DNA from: JACIWG01 sp049969935
Lineage (GTDB): Archaea > Thermoproteota > Nitrososphaeria > JACIWG01
Direction: 5' to 3'
DNA length: 64,000 nt
Assembly: GCA_049969935.1 (NCBI GenBank)
Contig: JBMFNX010000004.1
Location: forward strand, 1 to 64,000
A program made the position numbers and the translations under genes. Position 1 is the first letter of the stretch; every line of letters begins with the position of its first letter. Below the pieces are notes generated by a model. The model made no database searches. It saw only the letters and a list, made by a program, of their open reading frames with translations, and had not been told where the DNA came from. This document shows positions 62,335 to 64,000 of this stretch, piece after piece.

Positions 62335-63687
62335 ATGGATTCCCTTGAATATGATGCTGTGATTGTTGGAGCTGGAACAGCTGGATCACTTGCAGCCTTA
62401 GCTTTAGCTGAAAGAGGAGCTAAAGTTCTTTTAGTCGACTCAAAACCTAGGGAGTTGATTGGAAAGAAAGTTTGTGGAGACGCTTTAGGAGTACATCATA
62501 TAAGAGAAGTTTTAATTCCATTTCCTCCAAAAGAAGCCTACGATGGCATATTTAGTGCTGTAAGAGTATATTCTCCTTCAAAAAAATATTCTGTGAAAGT
62601 TGAAGGTGAAGGTTTAGCCTTAAACAGGCACGCGTTCGGCCAATGGCTACTAAGTTTAGCACTGGATAGGGGTGTGGAACTTCGAGACAGCACTAGAGCG
62701 GAAACGTTAAAGTTCGAAGATAATAGAGCAAGAGAGTTAAAGATAGTTGACCTAAAAGGTAATATAACATGTTATGTTAGAGGAAAATATTTTATTGACG
62801 CCTCAGGATATTATGGAATTTTAAGAAGACAGGTTCCAGAAACTTTCGGACTAGAGAAAGAAATAGCCCAGAAGGACGTTTGTGTAACATATAGGGAAAT
62901 AAGAAGAGTAAATGGTGTTGAAGAACCTGATGTTGCAAGAATATTTTTAGACGAAAACATGGCTCCAGGAGGATACTGGTGGTATTTTCCAAAAGACACC
63001 AAGACAGTAAACTTTGGCGTCGGAGTTCAAGGTGGAAGAGGCATAAACCCCAAAAAAAATCTTTATGAAATATTAAGGAAAAATGATATATTAAAGGATT
63101 CTGAGGTCATAGATGCTGGGGGAGGGATTGTTCCAACAAGAAGGAACCTTTACACTTTAGTCGCATATAATGTGCTTTTCGCTGGAGATGCAGCATGCAC
63201 AGCTAACCCAATCCACGGTGGAGGGATAGGGCCATCAATGCTTTCAGGCAGATTATGTGGGGAGGCTGTAGCAGAAGCATTAGCTGACCCTGAAAATGAA
63301 GATGAAAGGCTTTGGGAGGCGAACAAAAGGTATGTTAGCCTCTATGGGGCGAAGGCTGCATCATTGGACATATTCAGAATATTTTTACAAAATCTGACAA
63401 ATGATGAGATAGAGTTTGGAATGAGTAAGGGGCTGGTTACAGATGATGATATCGCGGACATAGGATATGGTAGGGCAGACTTTACAGTTAGAGAGAAGGC
63501 GCTAAAGATTATTAGGGGTATAACAAGGCCTACAATGCTCAAAAACTTGGCTGAAACAGCAAAGTATATGAAGATTGTGAAACAAGAGTATCTGAATTAT
63601 CCAGACCATACACTGTTTCCACAGTGGGTTAGAAGGGTGGAAGGCATATTTAACGAGTACATTCAAAAGTTTATTATAAAAAGTTAG
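62335..63687 (+). CDS. Geranylgeranyl reductase family protein (archaeal lipid saturation)
   Basis: This 450-residue flavoprotein begins with the FAD dinucleotide motif VIVGAGTAGSLAALALAERGAKVL (near 9-32), then KKVCGDALG with the conserved cysteine of this family. FAGDAACTANPIHGGGIGPS near 284-303 is the second FAD motif. Members reduce the geranylgeranyl chains of archaeal lipids or of isoprenoid quinones; the former is more likely beside thermosome and other lipid genes in this window. It ends 15 bp before the convergent IMP dehydrogenase gene. Confidence 0.85.
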   Translation: MDSLEYDAVIVGAGTAGSLAALALAERGAKVLLVDSKPRELIGKKVCGDALGVHHIREVLIPFPPKEAYDGIFSAVRVYSPSKKYSVKVEGEGLALNRHAFGQWLLSLALDRGVELRDSTRAETLKFEDNRARELKIVDLKGNITCYVRGKYFIDASGYYGILRRQVPETFGLEKEIAQKDVCVTYREIRRVNGVEEPDVARIFLDENMAPGGYWWYFPKDTKTVNFGVGVQGGRGINPKKNLYEILRKNDILKDSEVIDAGGGIVPTRRNLYTLVAYNVLFAGDAACTANPIHGGGIGPSMLSGRLCGEAVAEALADPENEDERLWEANKRYVSLYGAKAASLDIFRIFLQNLTNDEIEFGMSKGLVTDDDIADIGYGRADFTVREKALKIIRGITRPTMLKNLAETAKYMKIVKQEYLNYPDHTLFPQWVRRVEGIFNEYIQKFIIKS

Positions 63688-63702
63688 GGAGAGAGTTTAA
63701 GC

Positions 63703-64000
63703 CTACTCCCCTGGCAAGATGATGTCGTGAGGCTTAAGCTCCTCCATTCCAGAAAACGTTACAAGACCGAACCTAGCCTTATTCCAGAGGTCTCTAATAT
63801 TTCTTGCACCAGCATAGCCTAATGAAGCCTTCAAACCTAGTGAGAATTCTTCGATCACAATTTGGGCGTCACCACGATATGGAACATATCCTTCAACACC
63901 CTCGGCAATACCTTTAGCCACTGTAGCATAGCGGTCAACTACAAAACGCTTTTGTCTCGCGGAAAGGCTGCCCATACCACGCAAAGGCTTATAGTACTTT
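63703..64000 (-). CDS. guaB: IMP dehydrogenase, C-terminal part (runs off the right edge)
   Basis: The frame is open to the window edge, beginning KYYKPLRGMGSLSARQK, the mononucleotide-binding part of IMP dehydrogenase (usually YYKPYRGMGS), and ends EELKPHDIILPGE. VEGYVPYRGDAQIVIEEFSL is the conserved catalytic-flap region with arginine and tyrosine, followed by GYAGARNIRDLW near the C-terminus. It catalyses the NAD-dependent step toward GMP. Only 99 residues are visible; the catalytic cysteine and any CBS domains lie outside the window. Confidence 0.88.
   Translation of the reverse strand, partial: KYYKPLRGMGSLSARQKRFVVDRYATVAKGIAEGVEGYVPYRGDAQIVIEEFSLGLKASLGYAGARNIRDLWNKARFGLVTFSGMEELKPHDIILPGE

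Noticed and set aside
1..64000. tRNA, rRNA or CRISPR genes in the spacers
   Set aside because: Almost all spacers are below 160 bp. The 444-bp gap at 7830-8273 holds the IS-like element. I saw no T-loop GTTCGAA pattern with a matching acceptor stem and no regularly spaced repeats.

Overview
The window is a single stretch of AT-rich archaeal chromosome, densely packed with genes on both strands. I read 55 protein-coding genes that look intact, two partial genes at the window edges and two broken genes. I saw no rRNA, tRNA or CRISPR array. The archaeal calls rest on the thermosome, RadA, ABCE1, a GPN-loop GTPase, NFACT/RqcH, short PurA, NreA, GGGP synthase, geranylgeranyl reductase, a tetraether-lipid-synthase-like radical SAM enzyme, and TATA boxes about 27 nt upstream of many start codons, which suggests leaderless mRNAs. 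A full-length eukaryote-type topoisomerase IB points to the Thaumarchaeota/Aigarchaeota/Bathyarchaeota part of the TACK archaea. Tetraether lipid chemistry and the general gene style suggest a thermophilic heterotroph. The lineage and lifestyle are inferences.

Layout. 1-7829: an alpha-glucan and hexose-phosphate block (PGI/PMI, two glycogen-synthase-like glycosyltransferases, GalT, GH57 amylase-type enzyme, ApgM). 7826-8158: a short IS200/IS605-type remnant with end hairpins and a TnpB-like tail. 8274-18474: housekeeping genes (TopoIB, radical SAM, zinc ribbon, CinA-like, GPN GTPase, coiled coil, CobA, DUF373, cis-prenyltransferase, PurM-like, PurA). 18471-30859: a sugar uptake and catabolism island with a broken URO-D-family gene, two BadF-type sugar kinases, a two-domain class I mannose-6-phosphate isomerase, two SIS proteins and an ABC transporter with two binding proteins. 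30927-36543: information-processing genes, including a possible eL22-like protein, ArgRS, a RadA paralogue with a ruined P-loop, an EMC6-like membrane protein and NFACT. 36592-48140: three overlapping CBS proteins, PyrC, Mut7-C RNase, AMMECR1, acyl-CoA synthetase, AsnRS, RadA and a large surface protein. 48147-64000: Tes-like radical SAM, PyrF, a vitamin-salvage trio (nicotinate PRTase, ECF-type S component, type II pantothenate kinase), GGGPS, NreA, SplB-like radical SAM, ABCE1, Trm5-like methyltransferase, thermosome, GGR and the C-terminal end of IMP dehydrogenase.

How the genes fit together. The ABC transporter, kinases and isomerases of the 18-31 kb island could take up and phosphorylate an amino sugar or related sugar and feed it to fructose 6-phosphate. 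The 0-8 kb block could interconvert hexose phosphates and stored glucan and pass carbon into lower glycolysis. Four genes (GGGPS, GGR, Tes-like, cis-prenyltransferase) belong to lipid or lipid-carrier synthesis. The leads I rate highest are the eL22-like ORF, the EMC6-like protein, the ATPase-dead RadA paralogue, the type II PanK plus transporter pair, and the two small mobile-element relics. All similarity calls come from reading motifs; no database search was run.
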